DNA of 64,000 bases from JANRJY01 sp033763735 (GTDB lineage: Bacteria > Bacteroidota > Bacteroidia > Cytophagales > UBA9547): contig JANRJY010000123.1 of the NCBI GenBank assembly GCA_033763735.1, positions 39,303 to 103,302 of the forward strand. Direction: 5' to 3'. The notes below the pieces were generated by a model. That model saw nothing but the letters and a program-made list of their open reading frames with translations. It had not been told where the DNA came from and did no database searches. The stretch's first letter is position 1, and each line of letters starts with the position of its first letter. The position numbers and the translations under genes were made by a program. Positions 1 through 9,477 of the stretch are shown here, piece after piece.

Positions 1-936
1 TCTGTAAACATCCTTAAAAACAAAGGCTATAATGCCATATTGGTTGATTTGAGTGGATTTAACGATTACGAAGCATATACCATTGACCAAAGAATTGCCC
101 ATTCATTGAAAGGAATAGACTTTGCCAACAATATTACCATTGTTACAGGCTACACCAAAGGTATAGAAGGTATTATGCGAGAGTTTGACAGAGGATATTC
201 GGAAGTAACTTTTAGTAAAGTAGCGGTAGCAGTGAAGGCAAATGAAGCCATCATCCATAAAGAATACCATCTTTCGTCAGCCGACCCAAATATAGTGGGT
301 ATAGACAAATGTGTTCCTGTGGGATTTACCAATTATGATGTAGCAGACCAGTTGGCTGATGTAGGCATGGAAGCCATTCACCCCAAAGCAGCAAAGCCAT
401 TGGAATTGAATAATATTAACTTGCGTATCAAAAACACTTTTGAACCCGATCATCCAGGTACATTAATTACCAAAGATTTTGTTGGTGAAAAGAAACGAGT
501 GGAAGTAATTACCGGAACAGATAAGGTACTTGTGATTGATATTCACGAACCCTTGATGGTAGGCTCAGTGGGTTTTGACCTACACTTGATGGAAGATTTT
601 GCAAAATTTGGCATTAGCTATATTTGCAAAGCAACCAGTGCCAATAGCATATCAGTAGTTATTTGGGAAAAAGACCACAAAGAAGGATTGATTGAACTTT
701 TGAAAAGCAAATATCAAACCATTACTGTTAAAAAAACAGCCATTGTTTGTTTAATTGGAACTAATATAGATCAACCCGGAGTTTTAGGCAGAGCAGCTGT
801 ATCGCTAGGAGAAAATGACATTAACATCCTATTAATAAGTCACTCTATCAGACAAGTGAATATTCAGTTTGTGATTGAACGCGAAAAATTCAAAGAAGCT
901 ATCAAAGTACTTAACGGAACCTTGTTTTTCAAATAA
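1..936 (+). CDS. lysC: Aspartate kinase, C-terminal part (5' end outside window)
   Basis: Aspartate kinase phosphorylates L-aspartate to aspartyl-4-phosphate, the first step towards lysine, threonine and methionine. The frame is open from base 1 with no start, so the gene runs off the left edge and the N-terminal catalytic part is missing. Visible are the end of the kinase domain (motif GMEAIHPKAAKPLE, the family's ASLGAKVLHPRA-type signature) followed by two ACT-type regulatory domains, the last with IDQPGVLGRAAVSLGENDIN. These would bind the feedback amino acid. No homoserine dehydrogenase domain follows, so the protein is a single-function enzyme on this side. The stop lies 4 bases before the likely panC start. 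Whether it is lysine- or threonine-sensitive cannot be told. Confidence 0.88.
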   Translation, partial: SVNILKNKGYNAILVDLSGFNDYEAYTIDQRIAHSLKGIDFANNITIVTGYTKGIEGIMREFDRGYSEVTFSKVAVAVKANEAIIHKEYHLSSADPNIVGIDKCVPVGFTNYDVADQLADVGMEAIHPKAAKPLELNNINLRIKNTFEPDHPGTLITKDFVGEKKRVEVITGTDKVLVIDIHEPLMVGSVGFDLHLMEDFAKFGISYICKATSANSISVVIWEKDHKEGLIELLKSKYQTITVKKTAIVCLIGTNIDQPGVLGRAAVSLGENDINILLISHSIRQVNIQFVIEREKFKEAIKVLNGTLFFK

Positions 937-940
937 TCCT

Positions 941-1783
941 TTGGTCATATTTAATACCATTGCCGAAATTCAGTTAAAACTACATGAACATGCAGCTAAT
1001 GGGCACGTTGTTGGATTTGTTCCAACAATGGGTGCACTACATAAAGGGCATTTATCATTAATTCAAGAATGTAGAATTAATTCTGACATTACAGTATGTA
1101 GCATATTTGTGAACCCTAAGCAGTTCAACAATTCAAATGACCTTCAAAAATACCCACGTACACTAGAAAAAGATATTCTCTTGCTCGAAAATGCAGGTTG
1201 CGACATACTATTTTGTCCCACTTCTGAAGAAATGTATCCTTTCAAAACGCAATTGGAAATTCAAATTGGACCTCTTGACAAAATACTTGAAGGAAAGTTC
1301 AGACCCGGACATTTGAAAGGCGTGGCTCTGGTGGTACTTAAGTTGTTTAATATTATTCAACCAAATAAAGTTTTTTTCGGACAAAAAGATTTACAGCAAT
1401 GTTTTTTGATTCAGCAACTTATAAAGGAACTTTCATATAACATTGACTTTTATATGATTGAAACTTTAAGAGAAAGTGATGGATTGGCAATGTCATCAAG
1501 AAATGTACGATTGAGTGAATCGGAACGTAAAAAAGCACCAATTTTGTATGAAACAATGTTGATGGCCAAAGCACTTGTATTGTTGCGAAAAATAGATGAA
1601 GTAAAAAATGTAGTCATTAAAAAACTTGAACATGAAAAATTCAAATTGGAATACTTTGAATTTGTGGATTTGTCCACTTTTAAAATTTCAAAAAAAATAA
1701 AGAAAAAATCATCTTACGCCATTTGTGTAGCAGGATATTTTGACGAAGTCCGGCTGATAGATAATATCATATTTAATACCTAA
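941..1783 (+). CDS. panC: Pantothenate synthetase (pantoate-beta-alanine ligase)
   Basis: Condenses pantoate with beta-alanine using ATP to make pantothenate for CoA synthesis, in the cytoplasm. Recognised by VPTMGALHKGHLSLI near the N-terminus (the HxGH nucleotidyl-transferase motif), FFGQKDLQQ and the DGLAMSSRNVRLS motif. I chose the TTG at 941, just after the upstream stop, which gives 281 residues, the usual family length. An in-frame TTG at 875 would add 22 residues inside the aspartate kinase gene that do not look like PanC. No clear Shine-Dalgarno is present, which is normal in Bacteroidota. It is the middle gene of an aspartate kinase-panC-panD group. Confidence 0.93.
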   Translation: MVIFNTIAEIQLKLHEHAANGHVVGFVPTMGALHKGHLSLIQECRINSDITVCSIFVNPKQFNNSNDLQKYPRTLEKDILLLENAGCDILFCPTSEEMYPFKTQLEIQIGPLDKILEGKFRPGHLKGVALVVLKLFNIIQPNKVFFGQKDLQQCFLIQQLIKELSYNIDFYMIETLRESDGLAMSSRNVRLSESERKKAPILYETMLMAKALVLLRKIDEVKNVVIKKLEHEKFKLEYFEFVDLSTFKISKKIKKKSSYAICVAGYFDEVRLIDNIIFNT

Positions 1784-1810
1784 ATTCGCAGCGTTTTTCA
1801 AATATATCAT

Positions 1811-2158
1811 ATGCAAATCCAGATTCTAAAGTCAAAAATTCACAGAGTAAAGGTAACCCAAGCCGAACTGCACTATGTCGGAAGCATTACCATTGACGAA
1901 GCATTGATGGAGGCCGCTAACATTATTGAAAACGAAAAAGTACAAGTGGTAAATGTGAACAATGGCGAAAGACTAGAGACCTATGTAATCAAAGGTGCCC
2001 GCAATACGGGAGTTATTTGCCTTAACGGACCAGCAGCGCGCAAGGCACAAGTTGGGGACATAGTAATAGTAATTTCCTATGCCTCGATGGATTTTGAAGA
2101 AGCCAAAACTTGGAAACCCACTTTGATATTTCCTGTAGAAGGGAATAAGTTGGGGTAA
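1811..2158 (+). CDS. panD: Aspartate 1-decarboxylase
   Basis: Converts L-aspartate to beta-alanine, the second substrate of PanC. The proenzyme of 115 residues cleaves itself between Gly24 and Ser25 (motif YVGSITID), turning the serine into the pyruvoyl cofactor; both residues are present. Later conserved parts GERLETYVIKG and NGPAARKAQVGDIVIVISYA are also intact. It starts 27 bases after panC and is very likely co-transcribed with it. The gene ends about 20 bases from the convergent WG-repeat gene, with no obvious hairpin terminator between them. Confidence 0.95.
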   Translation: MQIQILKSKIHRVKVTQAELHYVGSITIDEALMEAANIIENEKVQVVNVNNGERLETYVIKGARNTGVICLNGPAARKAQVGDIVIVISYASMDFEEAKTWKPTLIFPVEGNKLG

Positions 2159-2177
2159 TAAACTAGATCAAGTTCAC

Positions 2178-5100
2178 CTATTTTTTCAACGGCCAAATCC
2201 AGTTTTTGTCCATAGAGAAGTAGCCAACAGCGTCCCATTTTTCCAAACGGAACGTATTGTTTCCTAGGTATGCATAACCATCAAATACAGGTTCAGCTAT
2301 CATTTTGCCATCCAAATCCATTACTCCGGTAGCACTTTGCAACGATACAATGGACTGGCCATCCACAAATTCTGTCATAGTTTCGTATTTGTAATCAAGG
2401 CTGTGAAAGCCTGAAGTATTCAATAAGCCCCATTTTTTCATTTTCACTCTGGCAATTCCCGGTTCTTCAAAAGGAAATGCGGATTCAAATTGTTGGGTGT
2501 CAAATGTGTTATACCCCTCTGTATCAACAAAATAATATTCTTTATTGGCGGTGCTAACTAAAGCAAATCCTTTGGAAAAAGGTTTGGGGTTGATGTATTT
2601 GTCATAAGTAATGTGTTTGCCATTATAGTCAATGATGCTGTACATTTTGTTAAGTCCTTCAGTAAATGCTCTACCCGAATTAAAATCAGTAGCATTGGTG
2701 AACAAAAAGTCTACTATGGGTTTGCCATTGGTACCTATATAGCCATATTTGCCTTCATATTGAACTTTGGCAAGCTTTTCAGCAGAAAAATCAGATGCTG
2801 CGGTGAATTTTTTATTAATAACAACTTTGCCCAAGGTGTCGATGTAATTGAAATATTCATCATTTTTTACCCATGCATATCCATTTTTAAATTCTCCAAT
2901 ATCAGTATATGATTTTTTGGTAATTACTTTCAATACTTTTTTATCAAAAAGTTTCCATTCTTTGCCTTCTCTAACCTTTGCGTATCGAGGATTTGCAGCA
3001 AATTTTATTTCATCAAATTCGTCCTCTATAACATATTTGCCTGCAGTATCTAACAGAATTTGTTTTCCATTTATGTTGGTTGCAATTGCCATACCATTAT
3101 TGAATTCAGAACCTTTTGAGAAAACCGGTTGTATCACCATTTTTTCACTTTGATTGATATATCCGATTTTGCCATCTTTAAGCACCGGAGCCAAACCGGA
3201 CTTAAAACTTCCTGTTTGTTGATATGTATTCAAAATAGCGAGTTCTCCTTTTTTGTTAATAAATCCCCATTTTTTATTCACCATTACTGCTGCCATTCCT
3301 TCAGAAAAATCAAGTGCATTGTCATATTTAGCTTCTATTACCAATTTGCTATCTTGATTAATGAATCCATATTTTCCATTGACCATCACTCGTGCCATTC
3401 CGTCTTTAAACAAGAATATCTTATCATAAGCGATATTACAAAGTGCTTTTCCTTCGGAGTTGATTATTCCAAAACGCTCTTTTTTGTTTTCTACTTTCAA
3501 ATATTTATTATCAGATTCTGTAATGAATGCAAGATTCTGATATTCAGCTTTTAGCACATAAGTACCGGATACATTTAACAACCCATATAAACCTTTAACT
3601 TTAACAATTGCTCGGTCATTAATATAGTCAGAAGCGTCATCAAACTGTGGTTGTTGTAATATTTGACCATCTTGTTTAATATATCCCCATTTGCCGCCAT
3701 CTATTCTGTTGTTGGTTTCCCAGTCGCCTTGGTAGTTGATATTGCAGCCGGAGTTAAACCGGGCAATTCCATTAATAAATCTACCCACATAATCAATTTT
3801 GAATTTGATAGGTTTTTTATCTACAGTTACAGAGATTTCGGTTATCAGTTTTCCTGTTTTGCTTATGAGTGCTTGCTGGCCACCTTCAAGTATTACTTTG
3901 GCATATTCACCGGATTTGAAATCTTCCATTCTAATGTACCAATAGGTAGGTTGACACACAATTTGTCCGGTCGCTTTATTTACAAATCCAATTTTTTGTG
4001 ATGCAAGATCAACCAATTTATTTGCATTGATATAGCCATACATTTTCTGATTGGTTCGATAGTCCATTTTTTGTGCAATAATTGATGAAGATTGATCTAC
4101 TTCTGTGACTTCATCATATTTGAATGGAATAAGAATCGTATCATGACCCACCAATCCATATTTTTTATTGCTTCCCTTTAACCAAGCATGTCCGTGAAGT
4201 GATTCATCTGTTTGTATAAGGGGAGCGGCTGATGGAGAAGTTTTTCCTTTTGTTGATTTAGTTGGGGGAGGAGGAGTACCAATTTTAACAATATCCATTT
4301 TGCCGTCAGCTTTGAAACATTTGGCACTCGCTGAAGTAATATCAATATTTTTGTATATGGGTTGTGCGAGTATTTTACCTTTATTGTCAATTAGGCCTTG
4401 ACCAGTTTCCGTTTCAAATACAGCCACGCTTTTGCGAAACGGGAAAATGGTTTCATGAATGGTTGGAATAATTATTTTACCTGTTTTTTCGGCAAGTCCC
4501 CATTTACCATTAAGTTCTATCAGTAACAAGTTTTCATTCAAGTGTATGTTTGTGTAGTTTTGGCCTAACACCGAGACGCCCATTTTGTCATACACACCGT
4601 ATTTGTGTGCCTTTTGGGTTACTACCAATTCGTTATTAAGAATGGTAAACGACTCTTGTTCTTCAGAGTTAATCATTTTGCCTGAAAAAGCCGAAAACAT
4701 TAACCAACCTCCTTTTTTAGTTTTGAAACTTATGAATGCGTTAGAGTTTTTCTTATAAGAAGTGTACTCCGGTTTCACTAGTATTTCTCCTTTTTGATTG
4801 GCCAATCCCCAAAGATCTTTGGTTTTAAATAAAAACAGATTTGATGCAGGAATTTGAATATCAGCATATTCGGGGTTTAAAATAGTGTTCAAGTTTGAAT
4901 CAAGTAATCCCAATTTTTGGTTTTGATTCACTATATAAAAATCGCCACCTACTATAGTAATTCCATTGTAATTAGGTTCTATAGATTTATCAATAGTATG
5001 GTTATACACACCAAAAAGCCCTCCTTTTTTCAACATCAAGTTATTTGCATCTAATGCAGTAATTGACTGATAGTTGGCAGGCAAAATTGTGTATCCAGTC

Positions 5101-5420
5101 GGGTCGTCTACACCCCAGAGTGAGTCTTTTTTAAAGGCTATATACTTTGGGCAGAAAATTATAATATCGTTGTATTCAATAGGAACTAACACTTTGCCGG
5201 TTTGGTCAATAACTCCCCATTTTCCTTTATCTTTCACTTTGGCGTGATCGCATATAAAGTTGGTAGTGAAGTCGTATTGAGGCTGGATTACAGTGTTGCC
5301 TTCTTTGTCAATAAAGCCCCATTTGTAATCAATTTTGACAGGCAACAAATCAGATGAAGTTTGTGCACTTGCACCAAAAGTATATGTAATAATGAGAAGG
5401 AATAAGTAGAATTTTTTCAT
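2178..5420 (-). CDS. Large secreted WG-repeat protein (1080 aa)
   Basis: Exported protein of unknown function. The chosen ATG (cat at 5418-5420) opens a clear Sec signal peptide ending near GASAQ; an upstream in-frame start would put ten polar residues before it. The rest consists of more than 20 degenerate WG repeats of about 40-50 residues with cores such as GKWGVIDQTGK and GKYGFINQDSK. A low-complexity Pro/Thr/Ser/Lys stretch lies near residues 390-415. WG repeats are thought to form extended beta structures and are common in Bacteroidota envelopes. There is no T9SS sorting domain at the C-terminus, so it probably stays in the periplasm or envelope. A shorter relative lies at 18826-19761. 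Confidence 0.85.
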   Translation of the reverse strand: MKKFYLFLLIITYTFGASAQTSSDLLPVKIDYKWGFIDKEGNTVIQPQYDFTTNFICDHAKVKDKGKWGVIDQTGKVLVPIEYNDIIIFCPKYIAFKKDSLWGVDDPTGYTILPANYQSITALDANNLMLKKGGLFGVYNHTIDKSIEPNYNGITIVGGDFYIVNQNQKLGLLDSNLNTILNPEYADIQIPASNLFLFKTKDLWGLANQKGEILVKPEYTSYKKNSNAFISFKTKKGGWLMFSAFSGKMINSEEQESFTILNNELVVTQKAHKYGVYDKMGVSVLGQNYTNIHLNENLLLIELNGKWGLAEKTGKIIIPTIHETIFPFRKSVAVFETETGQGLIDNKGKILAQPIYKNIDITSASAKCFKADGKMDIVKIGTPPPPTKSTKGKTSPSAAPLIQTDESLHGHAWLKGSNKKYGLVGHDTILIPFKYDEVTEVDQSSSIIAQKMDYRTNQKMYGYINANKLVDLASQKIGFVNKATGQIVCQPTYWYIRMEDFKSGEYAKVILEGGQQALISKTGKLITEISVTVDKKPIKFKIDYVGRFINGIARFNSGCNINYQGDWETNNRIDGGKWGYIKQDGQILQQPQFDDASDYINDRAIVKVKGLYGLLNVSGTYVLKAEYQNLAFITESDNKYLKVENKKERFGIINSEGKALCNIAYDKIFLFKDGMARVMVNGKYGFINQDSKLVIEAKYDNALDFSEGMAAVMVNKKWGFINKKGELAILNTYQQTGSFKSGLAPVLKDGKIGYINQSEKMVIQPVFSKGSEFNNGMAIATNINGKQILLDTAGKYVIEDEFDEIKFAANPRYAKVREGKEWKLFDKKVLKVITKKSYTDIGEFKNGYAWVKNDEYFNYIDTLGKVVINKKFTAASDFSAEKLAKVQYEGKYGYIGTNGKPIVDFLFTNATDFNSGRAFTEGLNKMYSIIDYNGKHITYDKYINPKPFSKGFALVSTANKEYYFVDTEGYNTFDTQQFESAFPFEEPGIARVKMKKWGLLNTSGFHSLDYKYETMTEFVDGQSIVSLQSATGVMDLDGKMIAEPVFDGYAYLGNNTFRLEKWDAVGYFSMDKNWIWPLKK

Positions 5421-5571
5421 AATGTTATGAAGGTGAAGTATTTGGGTCATTTTGGGTTTTTGAATATCTTAATAAAATAAAAATCTATAAGTATAGATTT
5501 AGTTTTATAGGTGGTGAAGATATTAAATGGGTATCGATTTGCAAAGAAAATTTGAAATTACATATCAATAT

Positions 5572-6792
5572 TTAAAATCGAGATATTAAAAACAACTTCA
5601 TGTCTTTATATTTCATTTCAAATCGTTTGGCCAATGCCTGATTGGTAAGACTGCCTTTATAGGTGTACACACCTTTCATGAGCCATTCCTTTGTAAAAAT
5701 AATTTCTTCTAATCCGCCATTATTAGCAATTTGTACCAAAAGAGGGGTGAAAATATTGCTAAATGCCGTTGTAGCAGTGCGAGCCACTCTCGATGCAATA
5801 TTTGGCACACAATAGTGAATTACTTCGTACTTTTTGTATACTGGCTTCTTTAATGAAGTAATATGAGAAGTTTCAAAACATCCACCTTGGTCAATACTTA
5901 CATCAATAATTACAGAATTGGGTTGCATGTTCGAAATCATTTCTTCGGTAACGATACAAGGACTTCTGTCTTCTTCAGCTCGAAGTGCCCCAATCACTAC
6001 ATCGGCTTCGGCAAGTGCCTTAGATAAAGTAACGGTGTCTAATGTAGAAGTATATATATGGGCTCCTAAGTTTTGTTTGAGCCTTCGAAGTTTGTATATG
6101 TGATTGTCAAATATTTTTACTTCAGCACCAAGGCCCATAGCCGTTCGTGCAGCAAATTCAGCCACTGTTCCGGCACCCAATATAACTACTTTTGTAGGTG
6201 GAACTCCAGTAATTCCTCCCAATATCATTCCTTTGCCATCGCTGGCACTGCTTAAGTATTCGGCTGCAATAAGCATAACCGTACTACCAGATATTTCACT
6301 CATGGCACGGACAACGGGTTTGCCTCCCACTTTATCTTCTATATACTCAAGAGCAATGCCTGTAACACGTTGCTTCATCATTGCTTCAATATATTCCTGC
6401 GTTACTTTGGCGAGTTGAAGTGCAGAAAAAATGGTTTGTCCCGGTTTCATGTACGAAATTTCGTCAAGTGTTGGAGGCATCACTTTAAGAATAACATCAG
6501 CCTGATATGCTTCTTTGGCTGAATACACAATTTTTGCTCCGGCTTCGCTATAATCTTTATCGGTAAACTTTGCATATTGTCCCGCCTTTGATTCAATGCT
6601 TACTTCATGTCCATTATTAACCAACACGGCAACTCCTTCAGGAGTTAAAATCACTCGATTTTCGTATTCCTCAATTTCACGTGGAATTCCTATATTAAGC
6701 ATACGTTGCGCAGGCTTCACTTTAAGCATATGCTCTTCAGGATAATGAGCATGCTCTTTGGCTAATTCAGAAAAACTTGTTTTTATCTGCAT
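5572..6792 (-). CDS. ald: Alanine dehydrogenase
   Basis: NAD-dependent interconversion of alanine with pyruvate and ammonia. The protein has 406 residues. The N-terminal domain carries IGIPREIEEYENRVILTPEG, the AlaDH/PNT signature. The Rossmann domain has VVILGAGTVAEFAARTAMGLG, followed by VIDVSIDQGGCFETS. It has the roughly 400-residue, single-chain layout of alanine dehydrogenase rather than the two-subunit transhydrogenase, but carries about 25 extra residues at the N-terminus (SELAKEHAHYPEEHMLKVKP), as seen in many Bacteroidota members. It stands alone between the WG-repeat gene and tsaE. Confidence 0.9.
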   Translation of the reverse strand: MQIKTSFSELAKEHAHYPEEHMLKVKPAQRMLNIGIPREIEEYENRVILTPEGVAVLVNNGHEVSIESKAGQYAKFTDKDYSEAGAKIVYSAKEAYQADVILKVMPPTLDEISYMKPGQTIFSALQLAKVTQEYIEAMMKQRVTGIALEYIEDKVGGKPVVRAMSEISGSTVMLIAAEYLSSASDGKGMILGGITGVPPTKVVILGAGTVAEFAARTAMGLGAEVKIFDNHIYKLRRLKQNLGAHIYTSTLDTVTLSKALAEADVVIGALRAEEDRSPCIVTEEMISNMQPNSVIIDVSIDQGGCFETSHITSLKKPVYKKYEVIHYCVPNIASRVARTATTAFSNIFTPLLVQIANNGGLEEIIFTKEWLMKGVYTYKGSLTNQALAKRFEMKYKDMKLFLISRF

Positions 6793-6907
6793 ATAATTAG
6801 GAAATTGGGTAAATAAGGCAACTCAAAATGATTGATTTGTAAAAAGTGATTCTAAATTCGATGGTATACATATAGTTAAGTAAAAAAAGCAGCACTAATT
6901 TACAAAA

Positions 6908-7345
6908 TTAACCAACATGTGAAACATAAATTTTTCGATTGTTATCATTAAGAACTTCAATAAATAATTCCATTCTTTTTTGAGGAATCAAGGAAGGTAT
7001 TTTTTCGACCCATTCAATTAAGCATAAATTTCCGGAAACCAAGTATTCATCGGTGCCAATGTCAAGTGCTTCGGTTTCATGTTTGATTCTGAAAAAATCA
7101 AAATGAAAAATAGTTTGATTTTCAGAAGTAAGATACTCATTTACAATTGAGTAAGTAGGACTGGTGACATTATCAATCACGCCTTTTTGTTTGCAAATTT
7201 CTTTGATTAATGTAGTTTTTCCAACACCCATCGGTCCGTTGAAAATCCATATATTGTAACCCTCACCGAGTCGAATTATGTTTTTTGAAGTATCAGGTAA
7301 TTCAGATAATTGAGAATTAAGAATCCGAATATCAGCCATTTTCAT
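6908..7345 (-). CDS. tsaE: tRNA threonylcarbamoyladenosine biosynthesis ATPase TsaE
   Basis: ATPase partner of TsaB-TsaD in making the t6A37 modification of ANN-decoding tRNAs. The 145-residue protein is normal size for the family. The Walker A motif GPMGVGKTT spans residues 37-45, and conserved TSPTYSIVNEY and HFDFFRI (Walker B region) follow, then LIEWVEKIPSLIP. The start codon overlaps the upstream barrel-protein stop as ATGA at 7342-7345, which suggests translational coupling; the next in-frame ATG is two codons later. The overlap with an outer-membrane protein gene is probably organisational rather than functional. Confidence 0.92.
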   Translation of the reverse strand: MKMADIRILNSQLSELPDTSKNIIRLGEGYNIWIFNGPMGVGKTTLIKEICKQKGVIDNVTSPTYSIVNEYLTSENQTIFHFDFFRIKHETEALDIGTDEYLVSGNLCLIEWVEKIPSLIPQKRMELFIEVLNDNNRKIYVSHVG

Positions 7346-7974
7346 AATTCTCCAATATTATAAAAAATCCCTCCGGAAATAATTAACAGTTGGGCATTAA
7401 ATCCTTCAATTGCAGTTGGGAAAATATGATTGTATTTGAAATTCAAATAGGTTGAAACTCTGCTTGAAAAATCATAAACAAATCCAATATTGGGCGCAAT
7501 TCCCCATCCGTTTAAAGTTACGTAGTCAAACGAAGCTTGAACAGAACTACCATTGGCATTAATGTTGTAAGATCCACTAAATTGATAACGACAAGCATCT
7601 AATCCAAAGTATGGAGTGATTTTTGCTTTGTTCAAATAATATTCCAAACTGGCGCCATATACCATAAGTGAATTAGTAACACCCACTGTTGGAGCTCTAT
7701 TACTTAAAAAATTATAGTTAAATAATCCTCCAAGCCCTACTTTGCCGGCAAATATATATTTGGCAAAAACTCCCACGCCTGTACCGCCACTGAAATATTG
7801 CCGGACAATTGCATTTACCGGAATGACTAATTGCGCATTTACACCCACTTTTAAACCGGCCATTGGAGAACCTTTGTAAGTTGGATCTTCTTCGTAATAA
7901 TTATCTTCCTGAGCAAACGTTAAAAAGGGTAAGAGCAAAAAACAGACCCAAAATGCCTTTAATGATCGTTTCAT
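7342..7974 (-). CDS. Outer-membrane beta-barrel protein, porin-family type
   Basis: Predicted small outer-membrane barrel protein of about 210 residues. The ATG at 7972-7974 opens a signal peptide ending LTFAQ; an in-frame ATG six codons upstream is possible but adds a non-hydrophobic head. The mature part alternates hydrophobic and polar residues in strands (GLKVGVNAQLVIPV, VGVFAKYIFAGKVGLGGLF, STYLNFKYNHIF), typical of eight-stranded Bacteroidota barrels. No catalytic motif is visible and the ligand is unknown. It overlaps tsaE by four bases and is divergent from the TolC gene, with about 100 bases between them. Confidence 0.75.
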   Translation of the reverse strand: MKRSLKAFWVCFLLLPFLTFAQEDNYYEEDPTYKGSPMAGLKVGVNAQLVIPVNAIVRQYFSGGTGVGVFAKYIFAGKVGLGGLFNYNFLSNRAPTVGVTNSLMVYGASLEYYLNKAKITPYFGLDACRYQFSGSYNINANGSSVQASFDYVTLNGWGIAPNIGFVYDFSSRVSTYLNFKYNHIFPTAIEGFNAQLLIISGGIFYNIGEL

Positions 7975-8071
7975 ATTAAATAATTGCTTCAAAATTAAAC
8001 AAAACCTTTTCGAAACTGTTTATTTTTTTACAAATTTAAAGTTCGAACTTGCCAAACCTAATTTATTATTC

Positions 8072-9286
8072 ATGTATAGCATTCAAAAATCATTTTTTTT
8101 AGTCTTCATTTCTACTTTAATCTCGATAGGACAACGTCAAATATTAACAGAAAAAGTGGCTGTTGAACAAGCACTGCAAAATAATTTGCAAATGAAAATA
8201 GCAGATTTGAAAATAGACAAACAGAAAAGCCTCAAAAATGCTGGGGTAAACCTTGATAATTTGCAAGTGTTGATGGACGCTCCGGTTGAAAAGAGATTTA
8301 CTATATCAGTATATCAACCTTTTCAGTTCCCTACTGTATATGCACAACAGTACAAATTCCAAAAAGCAAACATTAATGTGGCTGCTGCCGAAAAGAGTAT
8401 AACAACGAATCAACTCATTTATAATGTTCGAACTACTTTTAACCAGCTCACCTATTTAATAGAAAAATACAAAACACTTAAACGCCAAGATTCCATTTTC
8501 AGTGATATCATTGGCATTAACGAAACGCGCTATAGGGTTGGGCAAATATCTAATTTGGAAAAAATAAATGGGGAAGCTTATTATAAACAAATACAATTTA
8601 ATTTGATGAAAACAATGGCAGATTTGCTTAATGCCAAAATACAATTGGGGATATTGTTGGGACGACCAGAAGATACAACTTTATGGGTGAATGGAAATTT
8701 GAAGAAAATAATTGACTACGAAGTAAATCAGATTCCCGACACTACTTTTGAAACCAACCCTCTTACCAATTATTATAATCAACAGCAAATTTCATTTACC
8801 AGAGCACTTAAAATTGAAAAGAGCAGACAACTTCCTGGGTTTATAGTAGGGTATTATGATCAAGTAACCGATGGCAAAAGTGCAGAGCAACCATTTTTGT
8901 ATCGATTCAATGCAGGTATAACACTACCAATTTGGTATTGGACTTATGGTGCTAAAATAAATGCGGCCAAAAAAGACTTTGAAATTGTAAAAACACAAGC
9001 CAGATATACCAATTACCAGTTGAAAGGCGAATACTCTAAGGAGCTTGCCAATTTGCGTAATTATAGCAACTCAGTCACATACTTTGAAACAACAGGTAAT
9101 GCACTTGCCAATGAAATCCTAAAATCAGCACGTGAAGGATACCGACTTGGGAGTATAGGTTATTATATATATTTGCAAAACCTTAATCAGGCATTTCAAA
9201 TTCAAATTAATGCTTTAGACGCGTTGGTAAGCTATAATAATTCATTGATTACGCTCCAATATTTGCTTGGCGATCAGAAATATTAA
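8072..9286 (+). CDS. TolC-family outer-membrane efflux protein
   Basis: Outer-membrane channel of a tripartite efflux pump. The 404-residue product starts with a hydrophobic signal-like segment, then LTEKVAVEQALQNNLQMKIADLKI, the usual TolC opening helix. Long alpha-helical hairpin regions follow, with the repeated NETRYRVGQISNLEKINGEAYY and REGYRLGSIGYYIYLQN elements of the two TolC halves. It is slightly shorter than many TolC proteins. The likely partners, an RND pump and an adaptor, are encoded at 14527-18763 on the same strand, separated by 5.2 kb of unrelated or degraded genes. The link to that pump is inferred from family and proximity only. Confidence 0.87.
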   Translation: MYSIQKSFFLVFISTLISIGQRQILTEKVAVEQALQNNLQMKIADLKIDKQKSLKNAGVNLDNLQVLMDAPVEKRFTISVYQPFQFPTVYAQQYKFQKANINVAAAEKSITTNQLIYNVRTTFNQLTYLIEKYKTLKRQDSIFSDIIGINETRYRVGQISNLEKINGEAYYKQIQFNLMKTMADLLNAKIQLGILLGRPEDTTLWVNGNLKKIIDYEVNQIPDTTFETNPLTNYYNQQQISFTRALKIEKSRQLPGFIVGYYDQVTDGKSAEQPFLYRFNAGITLPIWYWTYGAKINAAKKDFEIVKTQARYTNYQLKGEYSKELANLRNYSNSVTYFETTGNALANEILKSAREGYRLGSIGYYIYLQNLNQAFQIQINALDALVSYNNSLITLQYLLGDQKY

Positions 9287-9312
9287 AAGGTAATTATGGA
9301 TTGTATTAGTTT

Positions 9313-9390
9313 GCTTCTCCTGTCTTAGCGGGATCGCTATGACGAATACCTTTTCGCGTCATTGCGTTCATAAGGAAGCACTCAAACATT
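9313..9390. repeat. Imperfect intergenic palindrome (REP/RPE-like)
   Basis: The inner arms are CGCTATGACG (9335-9344) and CGTCATTGCG (9357-9366), complementary at nine of ten positions around a 12-base loop. The outer parts TGCTTCTCCT and AAGGAAGCA are also roughly complementary. The whole could fold as one long imperfect hairpin. The GTCATTGCG...GAAGCA pattern resembles dispersed palindromic repeats seen in several bacterial genomes. It sits between the TolC gene and a toxin-antitoxin pair and has no clear T-run, so a terminator role is uncertain. Confidence 0.55.
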
Positions 9391-9445
9391 CTTTAATTAA
9401 AATAAGAACAAAGAATAACTTCTTTTATTTCATTATATTTTACAT

Positions 9446-9453
9446 TATTTTTG
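9446..9453 (+). promoter_or_regulatory. Candidate -7 box for the toxin-antitoxin operon
   Basis: TATTTTTG matches the Bacteroidota -7 consensus TAnnTTTG exactly and lies 25 bases before the antitoxin ATG at 9478. No clean TTTG -33 element is seen at the usual distance; T-rich sequence is there instead. Confidence 0.45.
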
Positions 9454-9477
9454 TTATTCTCTGTCAAATTAAGTGCT

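Noticed and set aside
875..940. Longer N-terminus for PanC starting inside the aspartate kinase gene
   Set aside because: The extra residues look unlike PanC and overlap the upstream gene by 62 bases; the TTG at 941 gives the normal length.
2848..4001. Several plus-strand open frames opposite the WG-repeat gene
   Set aside because: All lie opposite a repetitive gene, with Phe/Ile/Ser-rich translations and no recognisable domain.
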